64,000 nucleotides of DNA from Palleronia sp. LCG004 (GTDB lineage Bacteria; Pseudomonadota; Alphaproteobacteria; Rhodobacterales; Rhodobacteraceae). The position numbers and the translations under genes are program-made. The notes below the pieces were generated by a model, which saw only the letters and a list, made by a program, of their open reading frames with translations, searched no databases and was not told the DNA's origin. Shown piece by piece: positions 15,634-24,760 of the stretch; within the stretch, counting starts at the first letter, position 1, and the number at the start of each line of letters is the position of its first letter. Where the stretch lies: positions 114,249 through 178,248 of the forward strand of contig NZ_CP136762.1 in the NCBI RefSeq assembly GCF_032931615.1, read 5' to 3'.

Positions 15634-16671
15634 ATGAAAGCCGTCCTCTTCGAGAATTTCCGGGAAGCGCCGAAGCTCGTCACCGTGGCGGACCCGGTGC
15701 CCGAGCCGCACGGGGTCGTCGTCCGGGTCATGGCGACCGGCATCTGCCGCAGCGACTGGCACGGCTGGATGGGCCATGACGACGGCATCGCGCTGCCCCA
15801 TGTGCCGGGGCACGAACTGGCGGGCGTGGTCGAGGCGGCGGGCAGGGACGTGACCGGCTGGAGGGTGGGCGACAGGGTCACCGTGCCGTTCATCTGCGGC
15901 TGCGGCAGCTGTTCGGAATGCAATGCCGGGCATCAGCAGGTCTGCCTGCATCAGGAACAGCCGGGCTTCACCCATTGGGGATCGTTCGCGGAATACGTGG
16001 CCATCCATCAGGCCGACCTGAACCTCGTCGCGCTGCCCGGAGACATGGACTTCGCCACCGCGGCGAGCCTCGGCTGCCGGTTCGCGACATCGTTCCGGGC
16101 GGTCGTCGATCAGGGCAGGGTCAGCGCGGGCCAGTGGGTCGCGGTGCATGGCTGCGGCGGCGTCGGGCTGTCGGCGATCATGATCGCGGCGGCGGCGGGC
16201 GCGAACGTGATCGGCGTCGATCTCGACCCCGCGAAGCTGTCCCTCGCGCGGGAACTGGGGGCGGTGGCGGCGATCGACGGCGGGACGGCCGACGTGCCCG
16301 GAGCGATCCGCGAGATCACGCGCGGCGGGGCGCATGTCTCGCTCGACGCGCTCGGGCATTCGGTGACGATGACCAATTCGATCCTGTGCCTCAGGCCACG
16401 GGGCAAGCATGTGCAGGTGGGCCTGATGCTCGGGGATCATGCCGCCCCCGCCGTGCCCATGCCCCGGATCGTCGGGCAGGAGATCGAGCTGCTGGGCTCG
16501 CACGGGATGCAGGCGCATCGCTACGGCGCGATGCTCGACATGGTGGCGAGCGGCAGGGTCGATCCCGCGCGGCTGGTGGGCGACCGGATCGCCCTCGCGG
16601 ATGCCCCCGCCGCGCTGATGGCCATGGACAGCTTCCAGTCCGTGGGGGCCACGGTCATCACCCGGTTCTGA
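15634..16671 (+). CDS. Zinc-dependent alcohol dehydrogenase
   Basis: A 345-residue MDR-family alcohol dehydrogenase. The catalytic zinc motif [10 protein letters not shown] and GHELAGVV are intact. The structural-zinc lobe reads [17 protein letters not shown], and the Rossmann motif is [14 protein letters not shown] near residue 170. GGAAAGG lies 8 bases before the ATG. The related-looking MDR gene in the pterin-like cluster lacks these zinc sites, so the two are not duplicates. The substrate is unknown. The neighbouring broken Lrp gene may once have regulated this one. Confidence 0.9.
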   Translation: MKAVLFENFREAPKLVTVADPVPEPHGVVVRVMATGICRSDWHGWMGHDDGIALPHVPGHELAGVVEAAGRDVTGWRVGDRVTVPFICGCGSCSECNAGHQQVCLHQEQPGFTHWGSFAEYVAIHQADLNLVALPGDMDFATAASLGCRFATSFRAVVDQGRVSAGQWVAVHGCGGVGLSAIMIAAAAGANVIGVDLDPAKLSLARELGAVAAIDGGTADVPGAIREITRGGAHVSLDALGHSVTMTNSILCLRPRGKHVQVGLMLGDHAAPAVPMPRIVGQEIELLGSHGMQAHRYGAMLDMVASGRVDPARLVGDRIALADAPAALMAMDSFQSVGATVITRF

Positions 16672-16776
16672 GGGTATCCGCACGGCCCCGCAGGGTCGGA
16701 AAGCGGGACGCGCCGACAGGGGGCGGGCCTTCGGCGCGGCCGAAGGCGGGCGGGCCCCACCCGCCCGCGAAGGCCG

Positions 16777-17676
16777 TCACCGGTCCGGCACGAACTTGGC
16801 GGGGGCCCGCGAGAGGATGAGCTTGGTGAAATTCTGCATGATGAGATCCGCGGACCGGCGGCTGTTGCGCAGAAGGTAGATCGGCACGAGGAGGGCGGGG
16901 GAGAGCGGCCGGTAGACGAGATCGTCATGCGGCTGCGACCGCGCGGTCGCGCTGTCCACGATGCCGAGCGTTCCGCCCGACCGGACCAGCGAGCAGACCA
17001 TCGCGCCGAGCGCCACCTCGAGCCTGGAGATGACGTTGACGCGGGCATCGCTCATCCGGCCCTCGAGGACGCGTCGCAGGTGATCGCCGTCGGAGAGCGA
17101 TATCATGCGCTCTCCGTTGAGATCCTGGATGCGCAGGCGGTCCCGTGCGGCGAGGGGGTGGGTCCTCGGCATGACGATCAGGCCTTCGAGATCGAAGAGC
17201 TTGCGCCGGTTGACCGACGGGTCCTCGATCAGGGTCTGCGAGATCCCGACATCGACCTCGCCATTGGCGACGAGCTGCATCGTCGCGGGCGAGCTGGCGG
17301 CCACGAACTTGAGCGATGCGTCGGGATAGAGGCGCGTGAATTCGCCCGCGACGCAGGGCATCCAGCCGAGCGAGAGCGCCGGGATCGTCGCGACCACGAG
17401 GCGGCTGTGTCCCATCCGGCCGAGGCTGCGGGCGAAGCGCTCCATGCTGACGATGCCCGCGAAGGCGCGCTCCGCCTCGGCATAGAGGGCGCGGGCCTCC
17501 TGCGTCGGGACGAGGCCCTTGCTGCTTCGCTGGAAGAGGCTGAGGCCGAGCTCGGCCTCGAGAAGGCGGAGCGCCTTGCTCACCGCGGGTTGCGAAAGGC
17601 GCAGAGCCTCGGACGCGCGGGTCACGGAGCGTGTTTCCATCAGCGCCAGAAAGATCTCGACGTGCCGGACGTTCAT
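16777..17676 (-). CDS. LysR-family transcriptional regulator (divergent from dipeptide transporter)
   Basis: A 299-residue LTTR. The N-terminal helix-turn-helix (residues 1-60) reads MNVRHVEIFLALMETRSVTR and SQPAVSKALRLLEAELG, and the effector-binding domain fills about residues 90-290. The ATG was chosen at the conserved start of the DNA-binding helix. It is transcribed away from the oligopeptide transporter, the classic layout for a regulator of that operon. The 197-base spacer contains a CCAT-N11-ATGG LTTR-type box beside its own start. Confidence 0.92.
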   Translation of the reverse strand: MNVRHVEIFLALMETRSVTRASEALRLSQPAVSKALRLLEAELGLSLFQRSSKGLVPTQEARALYAEAERAFAGIVSMERFARSLGRMGHSRLVVATIPALSLGWMPCVAGEFTRLYPDASLKFVAASSPATMQLVANGEVDVGISQTLIEDPSVNRRKLFDLEGLIVMPRTHPLAARDRLRIQDLNGERMISLSDGDHLRRVLEGRMSDARVNVISRLEVALGAMVCSLVRSGGTLGIVDSATARSQPHDDLVYRPLSPALLVPIYLLRNSRRSADLIMQNFTKLILSRAPAKFVPDR

Positions 17677-17683
17677 GCGCGTC

Positions 17684-17702
17684 CCATAACCGGAAGTAAT
17701 GG
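17684..17702. promoter_or_regulatory. LTTR-type box, CCAT-N11-ATGG
   Basis: An inverted repeat of the T-N11-A form, 7 bases upstream of the divergent lysR start and inside the lysR/oppA spacer. It begins CCATAAC, a heptamer that recurs in two other promoter regions of this locus (25839 and 27538). It is the likely recognition site for the local LysR. Confidence 0.5.
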
Positions 17703-17873
17703 ATAACGCAATTCTCGTGCGTTGACGCAAGGAGATGCCTTCGCGTTTCATCGACCTGCAACGGCACGCCGAAGATGCCCGCAAACCAACAGTCGAAACC
17801 GATTGCGTCAGTCCGGGCCGGGCCGTGTCAGGCCCCGGCGGACGCACGTGCAACAGAGAGGTTCACAAGGTCC

Positions 17874-19409
17874 ATGTCCCATTTCCGCAAATCCCTCCTT
17901 CTATCGGCGAGCAGCCTGATCCTCGGGGCCCTTGCCGCGCAGGCGGCACCGTCGGGCACGCTCAGGATCGGCGTGGGCGCCGAGCCCGTGACCTTCGATC
18001 CGAGCTTCAACACGCTGCCGGTGGGCAACGCGGTGAACCTTCTGGTGATGGACGGGCTTTTCGAGGTCGATGCCGAGAGCCAGATCGTGCCCAACCTCGC
18101 GACGGACTGGGGGTTCTCGGAGGACGGCATGACCTTCTGGGTCACGGTCGAGACCGGGCGGACATTCTCGAACGGCAAGCCGCTCGACGCGGAGGCCATC
18201 GCGGCCTCGTTCAACCGGATGCTCGATCCCGAACTGAACTCTACCTATCTGGGTCTCTACGAGACGCTGGGCGAGGCGGTCGCCGTGGGCGAGGATCGCG
18301 TCGAATTCCACATGACCGAGCCCAACGGCCACGTCATGATGCTGCTGGCCAACACGGCCGCGTCGATCGTCGATGCCGAGGCGGCGGGCGAGATGGGGGC
18401 CGAGTTCGGCCGCACCCCCGTCGGCAGCGGCGCCTATGTCGTGGACGAGGTGATCGGCGGCGAACGCTTCGTCCTCGTCCCCAACGAAAGCTATGACGGA
18501 GACGAGCCTGCGACGCTCGAACGGATCGAGTTCATGGCGGTGCCCGAGGACGGCTCGCGCATGGCGCTGATCGAGACGGGCGAGCTCGACATCGTGGAAC
18601 GCGTCCCGCCGGAGGCGATCGAGACGATCGACGCGCTCGGCGATGCGCATGTGATCAACCCGGCCTCGATGTTCTCGATCAACATGGAGCTGGTCATGCG
18701 CGGCCCGCTCGAGGATCCGAAGGTGCGCGAGGCGCTCAACCTCTCCATCGACCGCGAGGGGATCATCCAGGGCATTCTGGGCGGGCTCGGCACGCCGTCG
18801 GTTGGGATGCCGGGGCCGGGCACGCAGGAGGAACTGCGCGTGACCTACGATCCCATCCCCTTCGATCCCGACCGGGCGAAAGCCCTGCTGGAGGAGGCGG
18901 GATACGGCGAGGGCGAGCTGACGCTGCAGATGACGTGCCCGTCGGGCCGCTACATCAAGGACGCGCAGGTGTGCCAGGCGCTTGCCGGAAGCTGGCAGGC
19001 CATCGGGATCGACGCGCAGCCGCTGGTCAAGGATATCGGGTCGTGGTCGCAGACGATCAACGAGCCCCCCGAGAACCGGACCGACAACATGGGGATGGTG
19101 GGTCGCGCGACGGCGGGCATGGATTTCACGCTCTACCGGCTCTTCTATACCGGGGTGGGCGCGAACCGGACCGGGTTCTCGGACGCGCGGGTGGACGAGC
19201 TGCTGACCGAGGGGCGCGGCACCACCGACACGGACGCGCAGAAGGAGATCTACGGCGAGGTCCAGCAGATCGTCTGGGAGGAGCAGCCCTTCGTGTTCCT
19301 GTGGTACCAGACGCAGGCGCTCGGCGTCGGCGACGACGTGCAGAACCTGGCGGTGCGGCCGGACGAGACGCTGCTGCTCGACCGGGTCACGATCGCCAGC
19401 GACAGCTGA
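17874..19409 (+). CDS. Dipeptide/oligopeptide-type ABC substrate-binding protein
   Basis: A 511-residue periplasmic binding protein of family 5 (DppA/OppA/NikA). A signal peptide (about residues 1-23, ending LAAQA) is followed by GTLRIGVGAEPVTFDPSFNT and the family region NLATDWGFSEDGMTFWVTV. The CPSGRYIKDAQVCQALAGSW block lies in the C-terminal lobe. First gene of a transporter operon followed 6 bases later by the permease. The ligand may be a peptide, an opine or another N-substituted amino acid. The oxidase and amidohydrolase genes downstream favour a modified amino acid. Confidence 0.92.
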   Translation: MSHFRKSLLLSASSLILGALAAQAAPSGTLRIGVGAEPVTFDPSFNTLPVGNAVNLLVMDGLFEVDAESQIVPNLATDWGFSEDGMTFWVTVETGRTFSNGKPLDAEAIAASFNRMLDPELNSTYLGLYETLGEAVAVGEDRVEFHMTEPNGHVMMLLANTAASIVDAEAAGEMGAEFGRTPVGSGAYVVDEVIGGERFVLVPNESYDGDEPATLERIEFMAVPEDGSRMALIETGELDIVERVPPEAIETIDALGDAHVINPASMFSINMELVMRGPLEDPKVREALNLSIDREGIIQGILGGLGTPSVGMPGPGTQEELRVTYDPIPFDPDRAKALLEEAGYGEGELTLQMTCPSGRYIKDAQVCQALAGSWQAIGIDAQPLVKDIGSWSQTINEPPENRTDNMGMVGRATAGMDFTLYRLFYTGVGANRTGFSDARVDELLTEGRGTTDTDAQKEIYGEVQQIVWEEQPFVFLWYQTQALGVGDDVQNLAVRPDETLLLDRVTIASDS

Positions 19410-19415
19410 GCCACG

Positions 19416-20345
19416 GTGCGCGGCATGTATGCGATCAACAGGCTGGGCAGCGCGCTGCCCACACTCTTCGTCGTCTCGATCCTGGTGTTCGTCTTCATCG
19501 ACATGATCCCGGGCGATCCCGCGCGGATGCTGGCCGGAAACATGGCGTCGGACGAACAGGTCGCGGACATGCGCGAGCGCATGGGGCTGAACGAGCCGGT
19601 CCTGCAACGCTACGGCGATTTCCTCAGGGGGATCGTCGATCCGGCGGTCGCGACCTCCTACCGGACGGGCCGTCCCGTCGCGGTCGAGATCGCCGAGCGC
19701 CTGCCCAACACGCTGATCCTGTCGGTGGGCGGATTGCTGGTCGGGCTGATCGTCGGAACGATCACCGGGGTCGCCTGCGCGTTGCGGCAGGGCAGCTGGT
19801 TCGACGCGGCCGTCACGGTGGTCACGCTGGCGGGGATCTCGATGCCGATCTACTGGCTGGGATTGCTCTGCATCTGGCTCTTCGCGGTCAATCTGGGGTG
19901 GTTGCCGGCGGCGGGCGCGGCATCGCCCTGGCATTTCCTGCTGCCGATCGTCGTGCTTGCCACGCGCCCCGCGGCGATGTTCAGCCGCATGGTGACGTCG
20001 AGCCTGCTCGACGTGATGGGGCGCGACTATCTCGACACGGCGCGCGCCAAGGGACTGACCGAGGCGCGGGTGATCGTCGCGCATGCCCTGCGCAACTCGC
20101 TCGTCGCGGCGGTCAGCGTGGCGGGGGTCCAGTTCGGCGCGATGCTGGGCGGGTCGGTCGTCACCGAGACGGTCTTCGGCATTCCGGGCGTGGGGCGGCT
20201 GCTCGTCGATGCGGTGGGGGCCGCGGATTACCCGATCATCCAGTACTCGATCCTGATGTTCGCGGTGTTCTTCGTGGTCATCAACCTCTGCACCGACCTT
20301 CTGACGCAATGGCTCGATCCGCGCACGCGCGAGAGCAGGGGGTGA
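19416..20345 (+). CDS. ABC transporter permease, DppB type
   Basis: A 309-residue inner-membrane permease starting with GTG (an in-frame ATG is three codons later). About six transmembrane helices are visible. The first, ALPTLFVVSILVFVFIDMIP, is characteristic of DppB/OppB, and the EAA-type loop near DYLDTARAKGLTEARVIVAH contacts the ATPase. It pairs with the fused permease-ATPase gene, whose start overlaps or nearly overlaps this stop. Confidence 0.93.
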   Translation: MRGMYAINRLGSALPTLFVVSILVFVFIDMIPGDPARMLAGNMASDEQVADMRERMGLNEPVLQRYGDFLRGIVDPAVATSYRTGRPVAVEIAERLPNTLILSVGGLLVGLIVGTITGVACALRQGSWFDAAVTVVTLAGISMPIYWLGLLCIWLFAVNLGWLPAAGAASPWHFLLPIVVLATRPAAMFSRMVTSSLLDVMGRDYLDTARAKGLTEARVIVAHALRNSLVAAVSVAGVQFGAMLGGSVVTETVFGIPGVGRLLVDAVGAADYPIIQYSILMFAVFFVVINLCTDLLTQWLDPRTRESRG

Positions 20346-20347
20346 GC

Positions 20348-22327
20348 ATGACCGTATCCGCAAAGGCCGTCGCCTCGAGGCTCAACTTCCTGCGCCTGCC
20401 GATCGGCCGGCAGGCGGCCGGGCCGAGCGCGACATCGCGGCGCAACGTTCTGCGCCGTCTCGTGCGAGAGCCGAAGGGCCTGATCGGCCTGACGCTCGTC
20501 AGCCTCTATGCCGTGATGCTGGTCTTCGGGCCGTATCTCGCACCGCACGATCCCTATGCGCAGAATTTCGGCGCGACGCTGCAGGGGCCGTCGGCACAGC
20601 ACTGGTTCGGCACCGACCAGCTCGGCCGCGACGTGCTGAGCCGGATCCTGACCGGCGCGCGCAGCTCGCTCGGCATCGGGATCGGGGGGGTCGCGATCGC
20701 CTTCGTGATCGGCGTGCCGCTCGGCATTCTGGCGGGCTATGTCCGCGGATGGCTCGACACGCTGGTGATGCGGGCGGCGGACGTGATGCTGAGCTTTCCC
20801 GACATCGTCTTCGCGCTGGCCGTGGTGGCGATCCTTGGCGCGACGACGCAGAACGTCATCATCGCCGTGGGGCTCGTCTCGATCCCGGTCTTCGCGCGAA
20901 CCGCGCGGGCGGTCACCCGTTCGACCATGGCCGAGCCCTTTATCGAGGGGTCGGTATCGCTGGGATGTTCGCCCGCGCGGGTGATCTTTCTGCACATCCT
21001 GCCCAACATGTTCGGAATGCTCGCGACGCTGTCGAGCCTGCTCTTCGCCTCGACGCTGCTGGCGGCTTCGGGCCTCGGGTTTCTCGGGCTGGGGGTGCAG
21101 CCGCCCGAACCCGAATGGGGCACGATGCTGGGCGAAAGCCGGTCCTACATCCGCAGCCATCCCTATCTCGCCACGTTTCCGGGGCTGTTCCTGGCGGTGT
21201 CGGCGCTCGCCTTCAACCTGCTGGGCGAAGCGCTGCGCAACATCTACGACCCGACGGCCAATGCGACGCGGCGGGTGCGCCGCCGGACGCGGCGGTCGCA
21301 GGACACCCCCCGCAACGATGCGCGCGCCGCATCCGAGGCGGGGCCGATCGTCGATGCCGACGCGGTCGACGTGTCGTATCTCACCCAGGAGGGGCCGGTC
21401 GTCGCCGTCCGCGCGGTGAGCGCCACCCTGACCCAGGGGCGCACCCTGGCCGTCGTGGGCGAAAGCGGGTCGGGCAAGAGCACGTTCATGCGGGCCGTCG
21501 CGACGCTGCTGCCCGCGGGGCAGGCCGAGATCTCGGCGGGCGTGCTGCGCATCGCGGGGGACGACGTGTCCCGGCTGGGCGAGACCGCGATCCGCAAGCT
21601 CAGGCGCGAGCGTGTGGGCCTCGTCTTTCAGGACGCGGCGAGCGCGCTCAACCCCGTGATGACGGTCGGCGCGCAGCTCGACGAGGCGCTGTCGCGCGCG
21701 GGCCGGGGCCGTGTCGCGCCGTCGGAGCGGCGGGCGCGGGCGATCGCGCTGCTGCGCGACGTGCGTATCCCCGACGCCGAGTCCCGGCTGGGAATGTACC
21801 CGCACGAATTCTCGGGCGGGATGAAGCAGCGGATCGTCATCGCGCTCGCGCTGTCGCAGGATCCCGACATCCTGCTGGCCGACGAGCCGACATCGGCGCT
21901 CGACGTGACGATCCAGCAGCAGATCCTGACGCTGCTGCGGCAGCTTCAGCAGGAGCGCGGCATGGCGATGATGATCGTCACCCACGATCTGGGCCTCGTC
22001 ACGCGGTATGCCGACGACGTGGCGGTCATGTATGCGGGCCGGGTGGTCGAGACGGGGCCGGTCGATGCGATCTTTGCCGACCCCCGCCACCCCTATACGC
22101 GCGCGCTGAGGGAATCCGCGCCGCGCCTCGTCAACACGACGGGCAGCCGCAGGCTCCGCGCGATCGGGGGCGAGCCGCCGATGATCGGCCGTCTGCCGAA
22201 GGGATGCGCGTTCGAGCCCAGATGCCCGCACGGGGCGGGGCGCGCGCGGTGCCGCGCGGAAGATCCCGCGCTGCGCCCCGTCGGCCCGGCCGCGGTGGCG
22301 TGCCATTTCGCCGAGGAGATCGGATGA
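20348..22327 (+). CDS. Fused DppC-type permease and DppD-type ATPase
   Basis: A single 659-residue frame joining two transporter subunits that are usually separate. Residues ~1-300 are a DppC permease: the N-terminal helix LIGLTLVSLYAVMLVFGPYL, HWFGTDQLGRDVLSR, and an EAA loop in EGSVSLGCSPARVIFLHI. A basic, flexible linker (RRVRRRTRRSQ region) leads to an ABC ATPase from ~335 with Walker A GESGSGKST, signature EFSGGMKQR, Walker B ILLADEPTSALD and the OppD C-terminal Cys motif. A GTG two codons upstream, overlapping the previous stop, is an alternative start. The stop overlaps the next ATPase gene. Confidence 0.9.
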   Translation: MTVSAKAVASRLNFLRLPIGRQAAGPSATSRRNVLRRLVREPKGLIGLTLVSLYAVMLVFGPYLAPHDPYAQNFGATLQGPSAQHWFGTDQLGRDVLSRILTGARSSLGIGIGGVAIAFVIGVPLGILAGYVRGWLDTLVMRAADVMLSFPDIVFALAVVAILGATTQNVIIAVGLVSIPVFARTARAVTRSTMAEPFIEGSVSLGCSPARVIFLHILPNMFGMLATLSSLLFASTLLAASGLGFLGLGVQPPEPEWGTMLGESRSYIRSHPYLATFPGLFLAVSALAFNLLGEALRNIYDPTANATRRVRRRTRRSQDTPRNDARAASEAGPIVDADAVDVSYLTQEGPVVAVRAVSATLTQGRTLAVVGESGSGKSTFMRAVATLLPAGQAEISAGVLRIAGDDVSRLGETAIRKLRRERVGLVFQDAASALNPVMTVGAQLDEALSRAGRGRVAPSERRARAIALLRDVRIPDAESRLGMYPHEFSGGMKQRIVIALALSQDPDILLADEPTSALDVTIQQQILTLLRQLQQERGMAMMIVTHDLGLVTRYADDVAVMYAGRVVETGPVDAIFADPRHPYTRALRESAPRLVNTTGSRRLRAIGGEPPMIGRLPKGCAFEPRCPHGAGRARCRAEDPALRPVGPAAVACHFAEEIG

Positions 22328-23484
22328 TGCGACAGGACGCGATGCAGGCCTCCCCGGCCGCGCGCACCGACGAGCCGGTGGTCGTGGTGAAGGATCTCTG
22401 CAAGGATTTCGGGCTTCACCGGGGGTGGTTCGCGACCTCGGCCCGGCAGAGCGTCCGGGCGGTCGACAAGGTCAGCTTCGAGGTCGCGCGCGGCAGCTGC
22501 TATGCGATCGTCGGCGAAAGCGGATCGGGAAAGAGCACGCTGGCGCGCGTTCTGGTGGGGCTGCTTGGCGCCACGGGCGGCGAGGTGCGGATCGACGGCG
22601 CGGATCTGGCGGAGATGTCGGACCGGGAGCGGCGCGCCATGCGCCAGCGCGTCCAGCTGGTGTTGCAGGACCCGCGCGCCTCGCTCGATCCGCGGATGCG
22701 GGTCGCGGCGGTCCTGAACGAGGCGCTCGTGGTGCACGGATTGCACCGGGGAGCGGCCGCGCGGCGGCGTCGGATCGAGGAGGTGATCGTGCAGGTGGGC
22801 CTCGGGCCCGCGCATCTCGACCGGTATCCCAACGAGCTGTCGGGAGGGCAGCGCCAGCGCGTCGCCATCGCCCGCGCGATCATCTGCGAGCCCGAGATCC
22901 TCGTCCTGGACGAGCCGGTCTCGGCGCTCGACGTGTCGGTCCAGGCGCAGATCATCAACCTGCTGCTCGACCTGCAGGCGGATCTGGGCCTGACCTATGT
23001 CATGATCACGCACGATCTGTCGCTGGTGGGCCACATGGCCGACATGGTGGGGGTCATGTATCTGGGCCAGTTCGTGGAGCAGGGTCCGGCGGCCCGCGTC
23101 TGCACCGCGCCGCGCCATCCCTATACCGCGAGCCTGCTGGCGGCGGTGCCCGAGGATCGCGACGCGACGGATGCCGGGCTGATGCCCGCGCTCGAAGGGG
23201 CGATCCCCTCGCCGGTCGCGATGCCGCGCGGCTGCGCGTTCCAGACACGCTGCCCGCGGGCCGACGACATCGTGCGGCGGAACCTTACCGCGACGGGCTG
23301 GTCGGGGCGGATCGCGAGGTCGGTCGACGGGCGCGACCTGCCGCGCCGCTGCGTCGAGGAGCGACCGCTGCCCGGGCCGGGGCGGAACGCGACGCTCTGC
23401 CATTTCCCGCTGGACCGAGCGGAAGGGCCGGGCGGACCCCGAGCCGAACCACATACCGAACATAGCCAGGAAAGAAGAAGGTAA
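22324..23484 (+). CDS. Dipeptide-type ABC transporter ATPase, DppF type
   Basis: A 386-residue ATPase, the second nucleotide-binding subunit of the transporter. Walker A GESGSGKSTLAR lies near residue 63, followed by signature ELSGGQRQRVAIARA, Walker B ILVLDEPVSALD, the H-loop MITHDLSLV, and the OppF-type C-terminal GCAFQTRCP cluster. ATG overlaps the upstream TGA (ATGATG context), so it is co-translated with the fusion protein. The last ~20 residues are polar and poorly conserved. Confidence 0.93.
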   Translation: MMRQDAMQASPAARTDEPVVVVKDLCKDFGLHRGWFATSARQSVRAVDKVSFEVARGSCYAIVGESGSGKSTLARVLVGLLGATGGEVRIDGADLAEMSDRERRAMRQRVQLVLQDPRASLDPRMRVAAVLNEALVVHGLHRGAAARRRRIEEVIVQVGLGPAHLDRYPNELSGGQRQRVAIARAIICEPEILVLDEPVSALDVSVQAQIINLLLDLQADLGLTYVMITHDLSLVGHMADMVGVMYLGQFVEQGPAARVCTAPRHPYTASLLAAVPEDRDATDAGLMPALEGAIPSPVAMPRGCAFQTRCPRADDIVRRNLTATGWSGRIARSVDGRDLPRRCVEERPLPGPGRNATLCHFPLDRAEGPGGPRAEPHTEHSQERRR

Positions 23485-23488
23485 GTTC

Positions 23489-24697
23489 ATGTCAGATACG
23501 TCCAATGCATCGGATGTCGTCATCGTCGGTGGCGGGATCTACGGGACCTCGCTCGCCTATCGGATGGCCAGGGCCGGCCGCAGCGTGACGCTGCTCGAGA
23601 AGGGAGAGATCGCGAGCGGCGCGTCCGGGGGGCCGGGCGAACGGGGCGTCCGGGCGAACCGCCGCGACCTGCGCGAATTGCCCGTCATCGCCGAGGCGAT
23701 GAAGCTCTGGGCCGAGGCGGAGGCCGAGCTGGAGGGCGGTGTCGGGTATCGCCGTCTGGGGTCGCTGCAGGTCTTCGACGTGCCCTACGGCCATCACCAC
23801 CATGAGGTCATGGGCAAGATGCAGACCATGGCCGAGGTGCAGACCGCGCTCGGCACGCCATCCGAGATCCTCGACCGCGACGCGATGCTCGCCCGCGAGC
23901 CGCTGCTGAACGAGCGGCTGCTCGGGGCGCTCTATTGTCCCGATGACGGGGTCGGCAACCACACCTTCGCCACGCAGCAATTCGCCAAGGCGGCCGAAGC
24001 GGCGGGCGCGGTCATCCGCACCGGGGCCGAGGCGGTCGAGATCGCGACGCGCGGCGGCGAGGCGCGCGGCGTGGTCCTCGCCACGGGCGAGACGGTTCCG
24101 GTGGGCGGGCAGCTGGTCGTGCTGGCCAATCCGGGCGTCAAGGCGCTGCTCTCGCCGCATGACCCGCTGGTCGCGAATGCACCGATCTGGCACCTGATGC
24201 CGCAGATGATGTACGTGACGAACCCGCACGGCAAGTCGCTGAGGCATCTGCTGTCGCATGCCCATCGCAGGCTGGCCGTGAAGCAGATCGTCGACGGGAC
24301 CATGATGCTTTCGGGCGGCGCGTCGGTGTCTTACACCGAGGAAGGCGCGTGGCGGGGGTCGCTGAGCTCCACCGCGCTGAACCTGACCGACGCGATCCAG
24401 ACCCTGCCGTTCCTCGACGATTCGAGTTTCATCTCGGTCGATGCGTCGCGGGTCGAGGCGGTGACGCTCGACGGAATTCCCATCGTCGGCCAGCCGCAGG
24501 GCATGGCCAACGCCTATTACGGCTATGGCTGGTCGGGGCACGGCTTCGCCATCTCGCTGGGCTTCAGCAAGCTTTTCGAGGAATGGATGACCGGCGGCGA
24601 GAAACCCGCGATGCTCGACCCGTTCACGCCCGACCGTTTCATGGCGATGCCCGCAGCCGGCACGAAGGTCGCCGAGCGCACCGCCGCCTACGCATGA
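23489..24697 (+). CDS. FAD-dependent oxidoreductase, DadA/glycine-oxidase-like
   Basis: A 402-residue flavoenzyme of the D-amino-acid-oxidase fold. The dinucleotide-binding motif VVIVGGGIYGTSLAYRMA is at residue 9, LLEKGEIASGASGG binds FAD, and YYGYGWSGHGFAISLG near the end is the C-terminal FAD motif. It starts 4 bases after the ATPase stop with an AAGAAGG ribosome site, making it the fifth gene of the transporter operon. It should oxidise the C-N bond of the imported amino acid or amine, producing an imine and reduced flavin. Soluble or loosely membrane-bound. Confidence 0.87.
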   Translation: MSDTSNASDVVIVGGGIYGTSLAYRMARAGRSVTLLEKGEIASGASGGPGERGVRANRRDLRELPVIAEAMKLWAEAEAELEGGVGYRRLGSLQVFDVPYGHHHHEVMGKMQTMAEVQTALGTPSEILDRDAMLAREPLLNERLLGALYCPDDGVGNHTFATQQFAKAAEAAGAVIRTGAEAVEIATRGGEARGVVLATGETVPVGGQLVVLANPGVKALLSPHDPLVANAPIWHLMPQMMYVTNPHGKSLRHLLSHAHRRLAVKQIVDGTMMLSGGASVSYTEEGAWRGSLSSTALNLTDAIQTLPFLDDSSFISVDASRVEAVTLDGIPIVGQPQGMANAYYGYGWSGHGFAISLGFSKLFEEWMTGGEKPAMLDPFTPDRFMAMPAAGTKVAERTAAYA

Positions 24698-24699
24698 GG

Positions 24700-24727
24700 G
24701 TGGCCCGCCCGAGGGCGGGCCACTTTC
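24700..24727 (+). terminator. Strong hairpin after the transporter-oxidase genes
   Basis: A perfect inverted repeat, GTGGCCCGCCC (24700-24710) and GGGCGGGCCAC (24713-24723), followed by TTTCG. It starts three bases after the oxidase stop. It probably terminates or attenuates transcription before the amidohydrolase gene. Confidence 0.6.
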
Positions 24728-24760
24728 GATCCATCACCCAAGACCAATGAGGCCGTTTCC

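Noticed and set aside
17901..20363. An 820-codon minus-strand frame across the dipeptide transporter
   Set aside because: Low-complexity Arg/Asp/His-rich product antisense to a binding protein and permease with strong motifs; no ribosome site.
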